DNA from: Phycisphaerales bacterium
GTDB lineage: Bacteria; Planctomycetota; Phycisphaerae; WQYP01
Reading direction: 5' to 3'
Length of the DNA: 32,582 bases
Assembly (NCBI GenBank): GCA_009781185.1
Contig: WQYP01000034.1
Coordinates: 1 to 32,582, forward strand
Every line of letters begins with the position of its first letter. Position 1 is the first letter of the stretch. Under the pieces are notes generated by a model, which ran no database searches, was not told the origin of the DNA, and was given only the letters and a program-made list of their open reading frames with translations. The translations under genes were made by a program, and so were the position numbers. Positions 1-8,238 of the stretch are shown in pieces.

Positions 1-20
1 CAACCCTCCACCATTTGGCC

Positions 21-103
21 ATCAGAGCCGCGACCGTAAGGGAGCGACAGGCTTTATCTCCGCATTGTCGCACGGGTCGCTCCCTTACGGTCGCGGCTCT
101 GAT
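21..103. repeat. Family A palindrome, copy 1
   Basis: An 83-bp element with two perfect 28-bp arms (21-48 and 76-103), each carrying the core GCGACCGTAAGGGAGCGAC and its complement, around a 27-bp centre. Three more copies lie at 3762-3843, 9667-9748 and 13662-13743. The flank ATGGCCAAAT (or its complement) recurs beside the copies, so the true unit may be slightly longer. Together with the next two repeats it fills positions 1-403, where no gene is apparent. Confidence 0.9.
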
Positions 104-132
104 AGAGGATTGAGACAGAGCACATTGAACCA

Positions 133-235
133 CATAGCCCCGGCTTTAGCCGGGATTTGCTCTGATGAACGGCAATACTCGGAGATTCCCAATCGTGAGT
201 CGGAGGCCAATCCCGGCTAAAGCCGGAGCTCTATG
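133..235. repeat. Family B inverted repeat, full copy
   Basis: Two arms, each itself a small hairpin (CCCGGCTTTAGCCGGG at 139-154 and its counterpart near 211-226), face each other across about 50 bp. The right end runs into ATGGCCAAATG, the same flank seen beside family A. A single arm of this family occurs inside a coding region at 2001-2025. Confidence 0.85.
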
Positions 236-317
236 GCCAAATGCCTCAGCAGAGCCCGCGCATGATAAAACCGTTTGCGGGAACCAAAAGGTTCCCGTAA
301 ACGGCAGACCCTCCAAA

Positions 318-405
318 AGTGAAGAAGCCAGTAGCCAGTAGCCAGAAGCCAGAAGGTTTCGAGTTTGTGACTTACTCAAAACTTCTGGCTTCTGGCTTCT
401 TCTTT
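318..405. repeat. Inverted repeat of GAAGCCAG units at a gene 3' end
   Basis: The left arm (318-355) holds repeated AGCCAGAAGCCAG units and the right arm (382-405) is its complement. The right arm touches the TAA stop (404-406) of the minus-strand PilX-like gene, so it could fold as a transcript-end hairpin. No T-rich tail makes it a classic terminator. Confidence 0.75.
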
Positions 406-1531
406 AGAAGATCGGTCCCAGGAAGTTTCCGATGGTCACTTCGCCGGCGTCCAATGTGGTCAGGCGTGGATCGAACCAGGGCGGCGCGCACATCGCCATA
501 TCGGAACCTTGTCCCTGCGTCGAAAGGCTGCCATTGCACAAGATGACGCCATTGACGCTGAATTGCGATTGCGAGGTGATATTGCCGCTGACGTACATGG
601 AACCGGTCATATTGAACTGCGCACCAGGCATGACGGTCAAGTTTCCCAGCACCACGAGGTTGACATTGTGGCCGACAAACGCGGAGGCATCCTTGATGGA
701 CACATCGCCGAAGACCACCAGCGTCCCATCGCCCGTGACTTGGCTGGGCTTCCAATTCGTAATAGGATCGCCCGTGTTGTACACCAGAATGCCTTTGCTC
801 GACTGGGTGAAATCCATCTTGTTGTTCACGTTCTCAGTGGATACTGCACTGGGATCGGCCTTGAGCATGGCGGCGAGATCAGCAACACTGGGCGGATCGG
901 GCACGTCCGACGAATTCGGATGCGCGGCGTACCCTTCCTGGAGAGAAATGCGGGAATCGACTGTGCCGGTCGCATAGATGTCGCCGCCGACGACCGTGAA
1001 ATTGCCATTTTGAGAGACCGATCCCTTGACATACATATTGCCGGTGACGTGGTTACCGCCGCCGCCGCTGAAGTTGCCGCCAAGTGCCACCGTCGGCAGC
1101 GGATAGCCGCCGCCCGACAACGTACACGTGATCGTGACGCTCGCCGGAGGCGTGACGCCCGGAACCGTGCCCACCGACTGGATCATGATCGTGCTCAGGC
1201 CCGGGGAACTGAGCTTCGACACACTGTACGACGCTCCGCCGACACTCCCCGTAAAAGCGGGATAATTGTTGAGTGCCCAGTGATCGTACCGCAACTTCCA
1301 GGTCGCGTGCTGAATCCCGGATTCTGCCGCATAAAAGGCACGGTCGCGTTTCAGCGTGATGCCCGCCGCTTGCGCTCCGGTGCCGGAACTGATCGCCATC
1401 GACGTGATCAAACTGGTGACCACCACCGCGACGATCACCAGAAAGAACGCGATGATGGTGCCGCGAGGATGACGCTTACGCTGACTCTTGCGACGTGTGT
1501 GGGAAAGGGGGGGGGGAGGGGCCATACGCAT
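404..1531 (-). CDS. PilX-like membrane-anchored secreted protein
   Basis: About 375 residues. The N-terminus is strongly basic (TRRKSQRKRHPRG), followed by one hydrophobic helix (IIAFFLVIVAVVVTSL) and then the PilX-type segment FYAAESGIQHATWKL typical of minor pseudopilin-like proteins. The rest is glycine- and asparagine-rich with repeated hydrophobic-G-N/D-hydrophobic patterns (GNMYVKGSV, GDIYATGTV, GDVSIKDAS, GNLTVMPGA, GSMYVSGNI), which suggests a solenoid of beta strands outside the membrane. The reading frame is open to a GTG at 1627 that overlaps the upstream stop, but codons between 1627 and 1531 are AT-ending and look non-coding, so ATG 1531 (or 1525) is preferred. A C10 tract on the coding strand (1507-1516) lies at codons 5-8 of this start. 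It is co-oriented with, and closely follows, the PKD-domain gene. The family assignment is an inference from the N-terminus; the function is unknown. Confidence 0.7.
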   Translation of the reverse strand: MRMAPPPPLSHTRRKSQRKRHPRGTIIAFFLVIVAVVVTSLITSMAISSGTGAQAAGITLKRDRAFYAAESGIQHATWKLRYDHWALNNYPAFTGSVGGASYSVSKLSSPGLSTIMIQSVGTVPGVTPPASVTITCTLSGGGYPLPTVALGGNFSGGGGNHVTGNMYVKGSVSQNGNFTVVGGDIYATGTVDSRISLQEGYAAHPNSSDVPDPPSVADLAAMLKADPSAVSTENVNNKMDFTQSSKGILVYNTGDPITNWKPSQVTGDGTLVVFGDVSIKDASAFVGHNVNLVVLGNLTVMPGAQFNMTGSMYVSGNITSQSQFSVNGVILCNGSLSTQGQGSDMAMCAPPWFDPRLTTLDAGEVTIGNFLGPIF

Positions 1532-1623
1532 AAACAGTTCTGCCTTATCGGAAACTTTGCCAATCCAACGCAAAGTATCGAATTCAAAACAGGCAAGAGC
1601 AAAAAAATCTGGTGATTGGGTGA

Positions 1624-3873
1624 TCACTTCTCCTTCATTTCCCCCCGCGCATACGGCGATTCCGGATACTTGCTCGCCAATAAATCCCTCGCCGCCTTCG
1701 CCTGCGCGAGCTCATTGGCAAGCTCAAAACTCTGCGACGCCCGATAAAGCAGTTCCGCCGCATACACGCCGTTGGAATTCGCTCTTGCATGCGTGAGCGC
1801 CATCCGAGCCGCCACCAGCGGGCGCTTCTCCGCAAGGGCCAGCTTCACCCTCAGAATCCGCGTAAAACCGTCCCATAACGCGTCTGGAAATTCCAACTCC
1901 CAGTCGTTCAGCAGTTTGATCGCCGTATCGAATTCACTGGTCTGAATGTAATTTTCCACGTTGCGAGCGAACACTCCCTGCCGGAGACGCACATCCCATA
2001 TAGCCCCGGCTTTAGCCGGGAAAGCGCTGCCGCCCGGCGAATCAGGATTCCTGAGTTGCTCGAGCACTGCCTGCGCCACCTTCGCCGCACCGGCGTCAGG
2101 TGCTCCGCTGCCGCTGCCGCCCGCCTTCGCGATCGCCGCATACAAAATCGCAGCCTGAACAATCCGCAACTGCGGCTTGTCGTTCTCGTTGACCTTCCGC
2201 AGCCACTCCTGCGCCTCCTGCAAAGCGCCCGCAGCATCATCGGTGTCATCACACGTGGTCATCACGCCGTAACGCATCAAGTTGAGCCTCGCCGCCAGAC
2301 TTACCCCATCACCCGTTTTTTGCGAAGCCAATCGGAAGGCCTCCGCCGCTCCGCGATAATCCGCCTGCGACGCCATCAGCCTCGCCAGATCAAACGTTTC
2401 ATCGAAAAGCACTTTTCCCGAGGCCCCCGCCGCTAAATCTTTCGTGGAAAGCCACGCCTTGCCCCAGGCGGCGACCATCGCCGGATTCGCTCCGGACGAT
2501 TTGTCTTTGAAAAATAGGTAGATACGTAAGGCCTGTCCGCCGGTAAGCTTATCCGGACGATACGTATTCAAAATAGCCGCCACGGTCTTGCCGGACTCCT
2601 CCGGCGGACGCGGAAATCGCGAGTACATCCGATCCTTGACCGTGATCCGCCGCGTTGCCGTCATTGTATTTCCGTCTGCCTGCTCCAATTTCAGCGTCAC
2701 GCTGTAAACCCCCGGCACCACGAAAATGTGCGATACGTACCAGCGACCATTCGTCTGAACCTGACCGTCGCCAAAATCCCACGTGATCACCGGCTTGGAA
2801 TCGGCGGGCAATGCCGCCGTAAACAGATAGTGCTGCAGGTATGATTCCGGCGGCGAAAACACTTCCGCTTCTGGCGAGACGGTGAAATCTGCCGCAAATG
2901 TGCCGCCTCCACCCTCACCGCCGATCTTCTCCAGCGATCCCGCCGTCGCCGTGGCCACCGCGGGAAACAGCGTACGCGGCAGAGGCGCGTAGTTCCGATC
3001 GCTCGGCCGACGCCACACCAACGATATACCCATCCCACCTCCATTCGCGCTCGCCTGCATCACCTCAATAGTGTGCCATCCCACGGAAAGTTCCACGGAT
3101 TTTGGGTCTCGCACATGTGTGTGCAATTTGTCGCGAAAGACCGCGGCGATCCTCTTGCCGTCAATCGTCAGCGAGCCCGTGTCCGCGGCCGTGAAGGCAA
3201 AGTCCGCCTTGATCGGCTTGTCAATCTTGAACTGCCCACTGAAACGAAACATCATCCCCCACTCCTCGCCCAGCGGGTTGTATCCCAGAAAAATGTCCGG
3301 CACAAACAGCGAGCCCACCGGCGATGCCTGCTCAAAAAGCTTCGTCACCGCCTGCACGTTGTCCTTTCGTCCTGCCGGAACGCGGAACACCTCCGCCAGA
3401 ACCCCTCGCTTGATCTCCAAATTCACCGCGGGGTTCTCCGCCCGCGGATTCCCCCACCACACGTAGTACGGCCCATCCGACCGCGCCTCAAAAGCCACCC
3501 TGACGAAATCATCCTTCGGCGAAGACTGCAAAACGCGATGTGCCACGATCGTCCGATCCGCCGTCGTGATACGCAGGTCCGAAGCGTCGCTCTTTTGTCC
3601 ACCATCACAATAAAACTCTGCCACCGCCACATCCACGCCCGGAGCGTCCGATATCGCCTGCTTGAAATTAAGCGCCCGGCGAAAGCTCCAGCCGTCCGGA
3701 AGCTGTTCGCCCATCACGCTGCTGGTCAGGCAAAGCAAAATCAGTGGAAAAAGCAGGGCGAACCATCCGCGCCGCGACCGTAAGGGAGCGACCGCTTGGT
3801 TATGCGGAGCCTGTCGCTCCCTTACGGTCGCGGCTCGGATGGTCAAATGCAATGGCTCTGGAGAACGGCGCAT
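1624..3873 (-). CDS. Secreted DUF2341/PA14-like, PKD-domain protein with helical C-terminus
   Basis: 749 residues. After a signal-peptide core (WFALLFPLILLCLTSSVMG), residues ~55-165 resemble DUF2341 (tryptophan-rich start, 'DLRITTADRTIVAHRV', then 'YYVWWGNPRAENP'). Residues ~165-310 look PA14-like (FRFSGQFKIDKP, TAADTGSLTIDGKRI). A PKD domain is clear near 360-415 (VITWDFGDGQVQTNG, VPGVYSVTLKL). The remainder is alanine-rich and helical, probably TPR-like (DYRGAAEAFRLASQKTGDG, AKAARDLLASKYPESPYA). Such a layout suggests an extracellular or periplasmic carbohydrate- or surface-associated protein. A family A palindrome lies inside the N-terminus, upstream of the hydrophobic core, and a family B half-repeat encodes SAFPAKAGAIW within the helical part. 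ATG 3873 sits about 22 nt behind a likely start point for the TATAAT at 3903-3908. The stop is followed at once by the PilX-like gene. Confidence 0.75.
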   Translation of the reverse strand: MRRSPEPLHLTIRAATVRERQAPHNQAVAPLRSRRGWFALLFPLILLCLTSSVMGEQLPDGWSFRRALNFKQAISDAPGVDVAVAEFYCDGGQKSDASDLRITTADRTIVAHRVLQSSPKDDFVRVAFEARSDGPYYVWWGNPRAENPAVNLEIKRGVLAEVFRVPAGRKDNVQAVTKLFEQASPVGSLFVPDIFLGYNPLGEEWGMMFRFSGQFKIDKPIKADFAFTAADTGSLTIDGKRIAAVFRDKLHTHVRDPKSVELSVGWHTIEVMQASANGGGMGISLVWRRPSDRNYAPLPRTLFPAVATATAGSLEKIGGEGGGGTFAADFTVSPEAEVFSPPESYLQHYLFTAALPADSKPVITWDFGDGQVQTNGRWYVSHIFVVPGVYSVTLKLEQADGNTMTATRRITVKDRMYSRFPRPPEESGKTVAAILNTYRPDKLTGGQALRIYLFFKDKSSGANPAMVAAWGKAWLSTKDLAAGASGKVLFDETFDLARLMASQADYRGAAEAFRLASQKTGDGVSLAARLNLMRYGVMTTCDDTDDAAGALQEAQEWLRKVNENDKPQLRIVQAAILYAAIAKAGGSGSGAPDAGAAKVAQAVLEQLRNPDSPGGSAFPAKAGAIWDVRLRQGVFARNVENYIQTSEFDTAIKLLNDWELEFPDALWDGFTRILRVKLALAEKRPLVAARMALTHARANSNGVYAAELLYRASQSFELANELAQAKAARDLLASKYPESPYARGEMKEK
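2001..2025. repeat. Family B half-element inside a coding region
   Basis: TAGCCCCGGCTTTAGCCGGG at 2001-2020 matches one arm of the family B repeat at 133-235. It lies in frame within the PKD-domain gene and encodes part of a short, otherwise unexplained SAFPAKAGAIW stretch in the alanine-rich helical region. Confidence 0.75.
3762..3843. repeat. Family A palindrome, copy 2 (inside the PKD gene N-terminus)
   Basis: Arms 3762-3792 and 3813-3843, 31 bp with one mismatch. On the minus strand the whole element is translated in the PKD-domain protein as the basic segment beginning TIRAATVRERQ and ending PLRSRRGW, directly before the signal-peptide hydrophobic core. Confidence 0.9.
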
Positions 3874-3902
3874 GCAGACTCTTTCGGTTGGAACGTTCGG
3901 TC

Positions 3903-3910
3903 ATTATACT
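3903..3910. promoter_or_regulatory. Overlapping divergent -10 boxes
   Basis: Read on the minus strand, 3903-3908 is a perfect TATAAT, 30 nt before the ATG of the PKD gene. On the plus strand, 3905-3910 is TATACT, 31 nt before the ATG of the small exported protein. Neither has a strong -35, so the exact start points are uncertain, but one AT-rich site appears to drive transcription both ways. Confidence 0.45.
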
Positions 3911-3940
3911 AGGATTGCTCAATGGTGAGTGAAGAGGCCG

Positions 3941-4261
3941 ATGGAAAAACGTTGTGACAGGGTAAGAAATCAGGTGCTTGGGCCGCGGGCTCTGGCGGTG
4001 ATTTCCTGCGCGCTGGCGTTGCTGGCGGCACAGCCGGTGATGGCGACGCCCTGTCCCACTGCGATGCCTGCGAAAGCCGCAAAAGTTGAAATGCTCGGAC
4101 AGCTCATGGCCTTTGAGCTGTTCCTGGAGCCGCTGGCCATCGCGACCGACCTGGTCTCAACGCCCTCTTGCCGCGTATCCGTGATGGATCGCGAAATCGG
4201 ACTGTCGCTTGAACAGCGATTTACCATTGAGCAGCATTTGCTCGCCCCGCCTATGGCCTGA
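3941..4261 (+). CDS. Small exported protein of unknown function
   Basis: 106 residues from ATG 3941; a GTG at 3929 would add four residues. The ATG is preferred because AAGAGG lies just before it. A signal peptide is evident (basic start, then ALAVISCALALLAAQPVMA with an A-x-A style cleavage site before TPCP). The mature part is about 70 residues with two cysteines (TPCPTAM, TPSCRVS) and two weakly hydrophobic helices (MLGQLMAFELFLEPLAIATDL). I do not recognise a family. It lies 83 bp upstream of secA on the same strand, so the two may share a transcript, but nothing links the functions. Confidence 0.55.
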   Translation: MEKRCDRVRNQVLGPRALAVISCALALLAAQPVMATPCPTAMPAKAAKVEMLGQLMAFELFLEPLAIATDLVSTPSCRVSVMDREIGLSLEQRFTIEQHLLAPPMA

Positions 4262-4307
4262 GTATTTTGGCGTTACTCAGGAATATTGCGTTTATTTATG
4301 ATCGAAC

Positions 4308-4324
4308 ATGGGCGAGACGCCCAT
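4308..4324. repeat. Hairpin ATGGGCG/CGCCCAT upstream of secA
   Basis: A 7-bp stem with a 3-nt AGA loop, followed by GCTAC. It ends 20 nt before the secA start codon, so in an RNA starting upstream it would fold near the ribosome binding site. It has the look of one more dispersed repeat, but only one copy is in this window. Confidence 0.45.
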
Positions 4325-4332
4325 GCTACTAC

Positions 4333-4338
4333 AAAGGA
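4333..4338 (+). promoter_or_regulatory. Ribosome binding site deciding the secA start
   Basis: AAAGGA six bases before ATG 4345. The frame is open further upstream to 4267, but the extra residues are encoded by the hairpin repeat and look non-coding, so this site fixes the start. Confidence 0.6.
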
Positions 4339-4344
4339 TTCATC

Positions 4345-7300
4345 ATGGTCATGGCGACAGTCGGATCTGTGTTTACAAAAATCTTCGGCTCAAGAAACGA
4401 ACGTCTGGTCAAGAGCTATCGTAAACGCGTGGATATCATCAACTCGTTCGAACCCGCGATTCGCAAGAAGACCGATGCGGAACTCAAGGCAAGAGCGCAG
4501 GAGCTTGGCGCGAAACTGCGGAAGGGCGAAGCGAAGGATCACGAAGTTCTGCCGGAAGCGTTTGCCATTATGCGGGAATCAATGGACCGCAACATCGGTT
4601 TGCGAAACGCTTTCAATCCGGCGATGAATTTTGATCGCGAACTTCTGCCGACGCAGCAGTTCAAGGACCTCTACACGGACATCAAATTCAAGTGCATGGC
4701 CAGCGAGCACCAGTGGCGGTTCGAAGAAATCCCGGTGCAAATGTACGACGCGCTGCGTGATGTGGTCCCGGCGGACCGCCCGCCTTATCGGGCCAGACCC
4801 TTCGACGTACAGCTCATTGGCGGCATGGTGCTCTATGAAGGCAAAATCGCGGAAATGGCTACCGGCGAAGGAAAAACGTTCGTCGCGCCGCTGGCCTGCT
4901 TCATGATGGGGCTGGCGGACCGCCACTGCCACGTCGTGACGGTCAACGATTACCTGGTCCGACGCGACGCGTCCTGGGTCGCACCGGCGTTCTACGCGCT
5001 GGGCATGACCGTCGGATATATCCAGGCCTTCATGGATCAGGGTACCAAAAAGCAGATGTACCGCTGCACCGTCACCTACGGCACCAACAGTGAGTTCGGC
5101 TTCGATTACCTCCGCGACAACATGAAAACTTCCGTGGCCGAGCAGGTGCAGGGGATGCTGGATTATGCGATCGTGGACGAAGTGGACTCGATTTTGATTG
5201 ACGAAGCGAGGACGCCGCTGATTATTTCGGGTCCGGCACATGACGATGCGCCCAAGTACAAGGCGGCTGACGAGGTGGTGCGGAAGCTGATCGACGCGGC
5301 TCGGCCGTGGAAACGGGCCAACGATGTGTTCGAAGAACTCAAGCGGCGTGTGAAGGGACTGCAGGGCGAAATCAAAAATACGAAAGATCCGCAGAAGATA
5401 CAGGCGTTCGAATCGCAACTGGCGCTGGCGGAAGAGCAACTGCCGCTGGCCGAGGAGAAGATGAAAGCCGAGACGCAGCTCTACGAAGTGGAACTGGACC
5501 GCAAGTCGGCGCACCTGACGCATGAGGGGATTCAGAAGGCTCAGGAATTCGCGGGGGTCGGAAGCTTTTATATTGGCAGCAACATGGATTGGCCGCACTT
5601 GCTGGAACAGAGCCTGCGGGCGCACCTGGTGTACGAAAGGGACCGCGAGTACGTGGTGGAACGCGACCTCGACGGCGAGATCGGCGTGATCATCGTCGAT
5701 GAATTCACCGGCCGAAAAATGCAGGGACGCCAATGGTCGGACGGCCTGCATCAGGCGGTCGAGGCAAAAGAGCAACTGCGAATCAAGCCCGAAACGCAGA
5801 CGATGGCGACCGTGACGCTGCAGAACTTTTTCAAACTGTACAAGCGCCGAGCGGGGATGACTGGTACGGCGATGACCGAAGCTGAAGAATTCAACAATAT
5901 TTACAAGCTGGACGTGGTGAGGATTCCGACGAACAAACCGGTGGTACGTAAGGATTACGAAGATTTGATCTTCATGAGCGAGAAGGCGAAGTGGGACGCA
6001 ATCGTGGAGCAGATCAAGGACTGCCACGAGAAGGGGCAGCCGGTGCTGGTGGGCACGACGAGCGTGGAGAAGAGCGAGCGCCTGAGCCAGATGCTGATGC
6101 GTCGTCACGGCATTGAGCACGAGGTTCTCAATGCGAAGAATCACGAGCGTGAAGCGGATATCGTGGCATTGGCTGGGCAGCGATACGTGGACAAGAAGGG
6201 GCAGACGGTCGGCCGTGTGACGATTGCGACGAACATGGCGGGCCGCGGAACGGACATCAAGCTGGCCGAGCAAGTGCCGGAGGCGGGCGGGTTGTTCGTG
6301 CTGGGGACGGAGCGCCACGAGGCCCGGCGTATCGACAACCAGTTACGCGGACGATCGGGACGCCAGGGCGATCCGGGCGAAAGCCGATTCATGCTCTCGT
6401 TGGAAGACGATCTCATGAAGCTCTTCGCCGGCGATTTCGTGCTCAAAGCGCTCCAACGCCTCGGCATGAAAGAAGACGAAGCGATCGAGCACTCCTGGGT
6501 CAGCAAGTCCGTCGAACGGGCACAAAAAAAAGTCGAAGAACGCAACTTCGGCATCCGCAAACAACTCCTCGAATACGACGAAGTCCGCGATATCCAACGC
6601 AATTACTTCTACAAACGCCGACAACAGATTCTCGAAGGCCTGAACCTGCGGGAAATGATTTTCGAAACCATCGGCGAATCCGTGGAGGACGCCGTCTCGC
6701 AGTATCTCGATCCAGATTACGTACCGACGGTGATCGCGGAGTGGGTGCGTGTGACTTTCAAATGTGCCGTGGATGCGGCGGACGTGCGGGAGACCGAAAT
6801 CACCGCGTTGGAACACACGATCAAGGAGCACGTGCGAGACGAAGCGAGAAGCTCGATCACCACGTCGCTGGACGAATTCATGGACCCGGACGCCGATCCG
6901 CAGGACTGGGACTACAGCGGCCTGGCCGGATGGTCGCAGGACCAGTTCGCCGTGCAGGTCTCCAGCAGCCAACTTAAAAAGATGGACCGTGAGCAGATTC
7001 GCGAAGCGCTCATTGAGGCGGCGCTGGAGCAGGTGGAGCGAAAAGATTGCGCCGCGGTAGCGCAATTCCTGGAAAAGAACTATGCACAGAAAAAACTCGC
7101 CGAGTGGGTCGATAACAAGTTTGATCTCAACATTACCGCGGAGGAATTAATCGGCAAGGCGCCGCTGGAGGCCGTGGAGTTCATCCTCCAGGAAGCCAAG
7201 CGGAGTTATTCACGCCGAGAGGTCGAGTATCCCATCGAATACGCCCTGGAAGCAACGCTGGGCGGCGGCGGTACGGAAAATATCTACGCATCTGAGCAGC

Positions 7301-8067
7301 TCGCAAACTGGCTGACCGGCAAATACGGCGTCAATGTGCCAGGCGATCAGATACGCAGCGTCTCCGTCCCGCAGTTGCACGAACGGCTCGTGCAGATCAG
7401 CCAGGAAGCCAACTCACGTATCGAGAAGGAAATCGACGAGGCGATGATGAGGCTCCTGCCGGAGAGTGCGATGCTGGCGGCGTGGGTGGGCAAACGCTTC
7501 CAGATTTCACTCTCGCCGGACGAATTCGATGGCGAGCCGCGAGAAGATACCAAAAAACGCCTCTACGAATGGGGACATGCCTTCCTCCGAAGCGAACTGA
7601 CGGAACTGGAACGTGCCGTACTCCTGCAAATTTACGACTCGACCTGGAAAGACCATTTGTATGCAATGGACCAGTTGCGAGAAACCATCGGCCTGCACGG
7701 CTACGCGCAAAAAGACCCGCGCATCGAGTTCAAACGCAGCGGCTCGCTGCTCTTCCAGGAATTCATGAAAGGTATCCGCGACCGTGTCACCGATATGATC
7801 TTCAAAGTGCGACTGCAGCAGACATTCGTGATGAAAAATGTCTACACGAATCCCGTGGAAAGCTTCCAGCGCGCCAACAGCTATGGCGTGGCAACCAGCG
7901 CCGCGGCGCAGGAACTTCGAGCGGAACAAGCGCAGCAGGAAAACACACCGCCGGAAGAAACCAAAATCGCCACCATCATCAATGAATCACCAAAGGTCGG
8001 CCGAAACGATCCATGCCCCTGCGGCAGCGGCAAAAAATACAAACAATGCTGCGGCAAAAACGCGTGA
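4345..8067 (+). CDS. secA: Protein translocase subunit SecA (enlarged)
   Basis: 1240 residues; typical SecA is about 800-950. It is the ATPase motor that drives preproteins through SecYEG at the inner membrane. Motifs: Walker A in GEGKT (174-178), Walker B DEVDSILIDEART (from ~279), motif VI region MAGRGTDIK (~631), SecA wing end LQIYDSTWKDHLYAMDQLR, and the zinc-binding tail C-P-C-(8)-C-C (Cys1224, 1226, 1235, 1236) that contacts SecB or lipid in other bacteria. Two insertions explain the size: a charged coiled-coil segment at about 322-400 in the first nucleotide-binding domain, and a long stretch at about 797-1090 in the helical wing region made of five ~60-residue repeats, each starting (L/I)A-x-W with tryptophans at 800, 863, 921, 989 and 1047. 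A hairpin and AAAGGA precede the start. A TTCGAA-rich repeat begins two bases after the stop. Confidence 0.96.
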   Translation: MVMATVGSVFTKIFGSRNERLVKSYRKRVDIINSFEPAIRKKTDAELKARAQELGAKLRKGEAKDHEVLPEAFAIMRESMDRNIGLRNAFNPAMNFDRELLPTQQFKDLYTDIKFKCMASEHQWRFEEIPVQMYDALRDVVPADRPPYRARPFDVQLIGGMVLYEGKIAEMATGEGKTFVAPLACFMMGLADRHCHVVTVNDYLVRRDASWVAPAFYALGMTVGYIQAFMDQGTKKQMYRCTVTYGTNSEFGFDYLRDNMKTSVAEQVQGMLDYAIVDEVDSILIDEARTPLIISGPAHDDAPKYKAADEVVRKLIDAARPWKRANDVFEELKRRVKGLQGEIKNTKDPQKIQAFESQLALAEEQLPLAEEKMKAETQLYEVELDRKSAHLTHEGIQKAQEFAGVGSFYIGSNMDWPHLLEQSLRAHLVYERDREYVVERDLDGEIGVIIVDEFTGRKMQGRQWSDGLHQAVEAKEQLRIKPETQTMATVTLQNFFKLYKRRAGMTGTAMTEAEEFNNIYKLDVVRIPTNKPVVRKDYEDLIFMSEKAKWDAIVEQIKDCHEKGQPVLVGTTSVEKSERLSQMLMRRHGIEHEVLNAKNHEREADIVALAGQRYVDKKGQTVGRVTIATNMAGRGTDIKLAEQVPEAGGLFVLGTERHEARRIDNQLRGRSGRQGDPGESRFMLSLEDDLMKLFAGDFVLKALQRLGMKEDEAIEHSWVSKSVERAQKKVEERNFGIRKQLLEYDEVRDIQRNYFYKRRQQILEGLNLREMIFETIGESVEDAVSQYLDPDYVPTVIAEWVRVTFKCAVDAADVRETEITALEHTIKEHVRDEARSSITTSLDEFMDPDADPQDWDYSGLAGWSQDQFAVQVSSSQLKKMDREQIREALIEAALEQVERKDCAAVAQFLEKNYAQKKLAEWVDNKFDLNITAEELIGKAPLEAVEFILQEAKRSYSRREVEYPIEYALEATLGGGGTENIYASEQLANWLTGKYGVNVPGDQIRSVSVPQLHERLVQISQEANSRIEKEIDEAMMRLLPESAMLAAWVGKRFQISLSPDEFDGEPREDTKKRLYEWGHAFLRSELTELERAVLLQIYDSTWKDHLYAMDQLRETIGLHGYAQKDPRIEFKRSGSLLFQEFMKGIRDRVTDMIFKVRLQQTFVMKNVYTNPVESFQRANSYGVATSAAAQELRAEQAQQENTPPEETKIATIINESPKVGRNDPCPCGSGKKYKQCCGKNA

Positions 8068-8069
8068 TT

Positions 8070-8214
8070 AAATTCGAAACTCGAAATTCGAAGCTCGAAA
8101 GAAATTCGAAGTTCGAATGTCCAAATGACCCAAACTACTGGAGCCGCGACTGTTTCGAATTTGGAATTTTAAACTTTGGATTTGATTCGAATTTCGAGTT
8201 GCGAACTTCGAATT
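8070..8214. repeat. TTCGAA-rich inverted repeat between secA and der
   Basis: Repeated units such as CGAAACTCGAAATTCGAA on the left (8075-8125) face complementary units on the right (8165-8214). It occupies almost all of the secA-der gap and begins two bases after the secA stop. A short open frame here translates to repeat-derived peptide and is not credible as a gene. Confidence 0.75.
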
Positions 8215-8238
8215 TCTGATCTCTTATGTGAGATTGTG

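Noticed and set aside
4579..6318. 579-residue open frame opposite secA
   Set aside because: It lies wholly antisense to conserved SecA motifs and reads as His/Arg/Leu-rich low-complexity protein; it is a by-product of GC-rich codon use.
6523..6531. A8 run in secA as a frameshift site
   Set aside because: The frame continues normally across it into conserved SecA sequence and there is no alternative frame of interest.
8013..8219. 68-residue plus-strand frame after secA
   Set aside because: Its sequence is only translation of the secA end and the TTCGAA-rich repeat.
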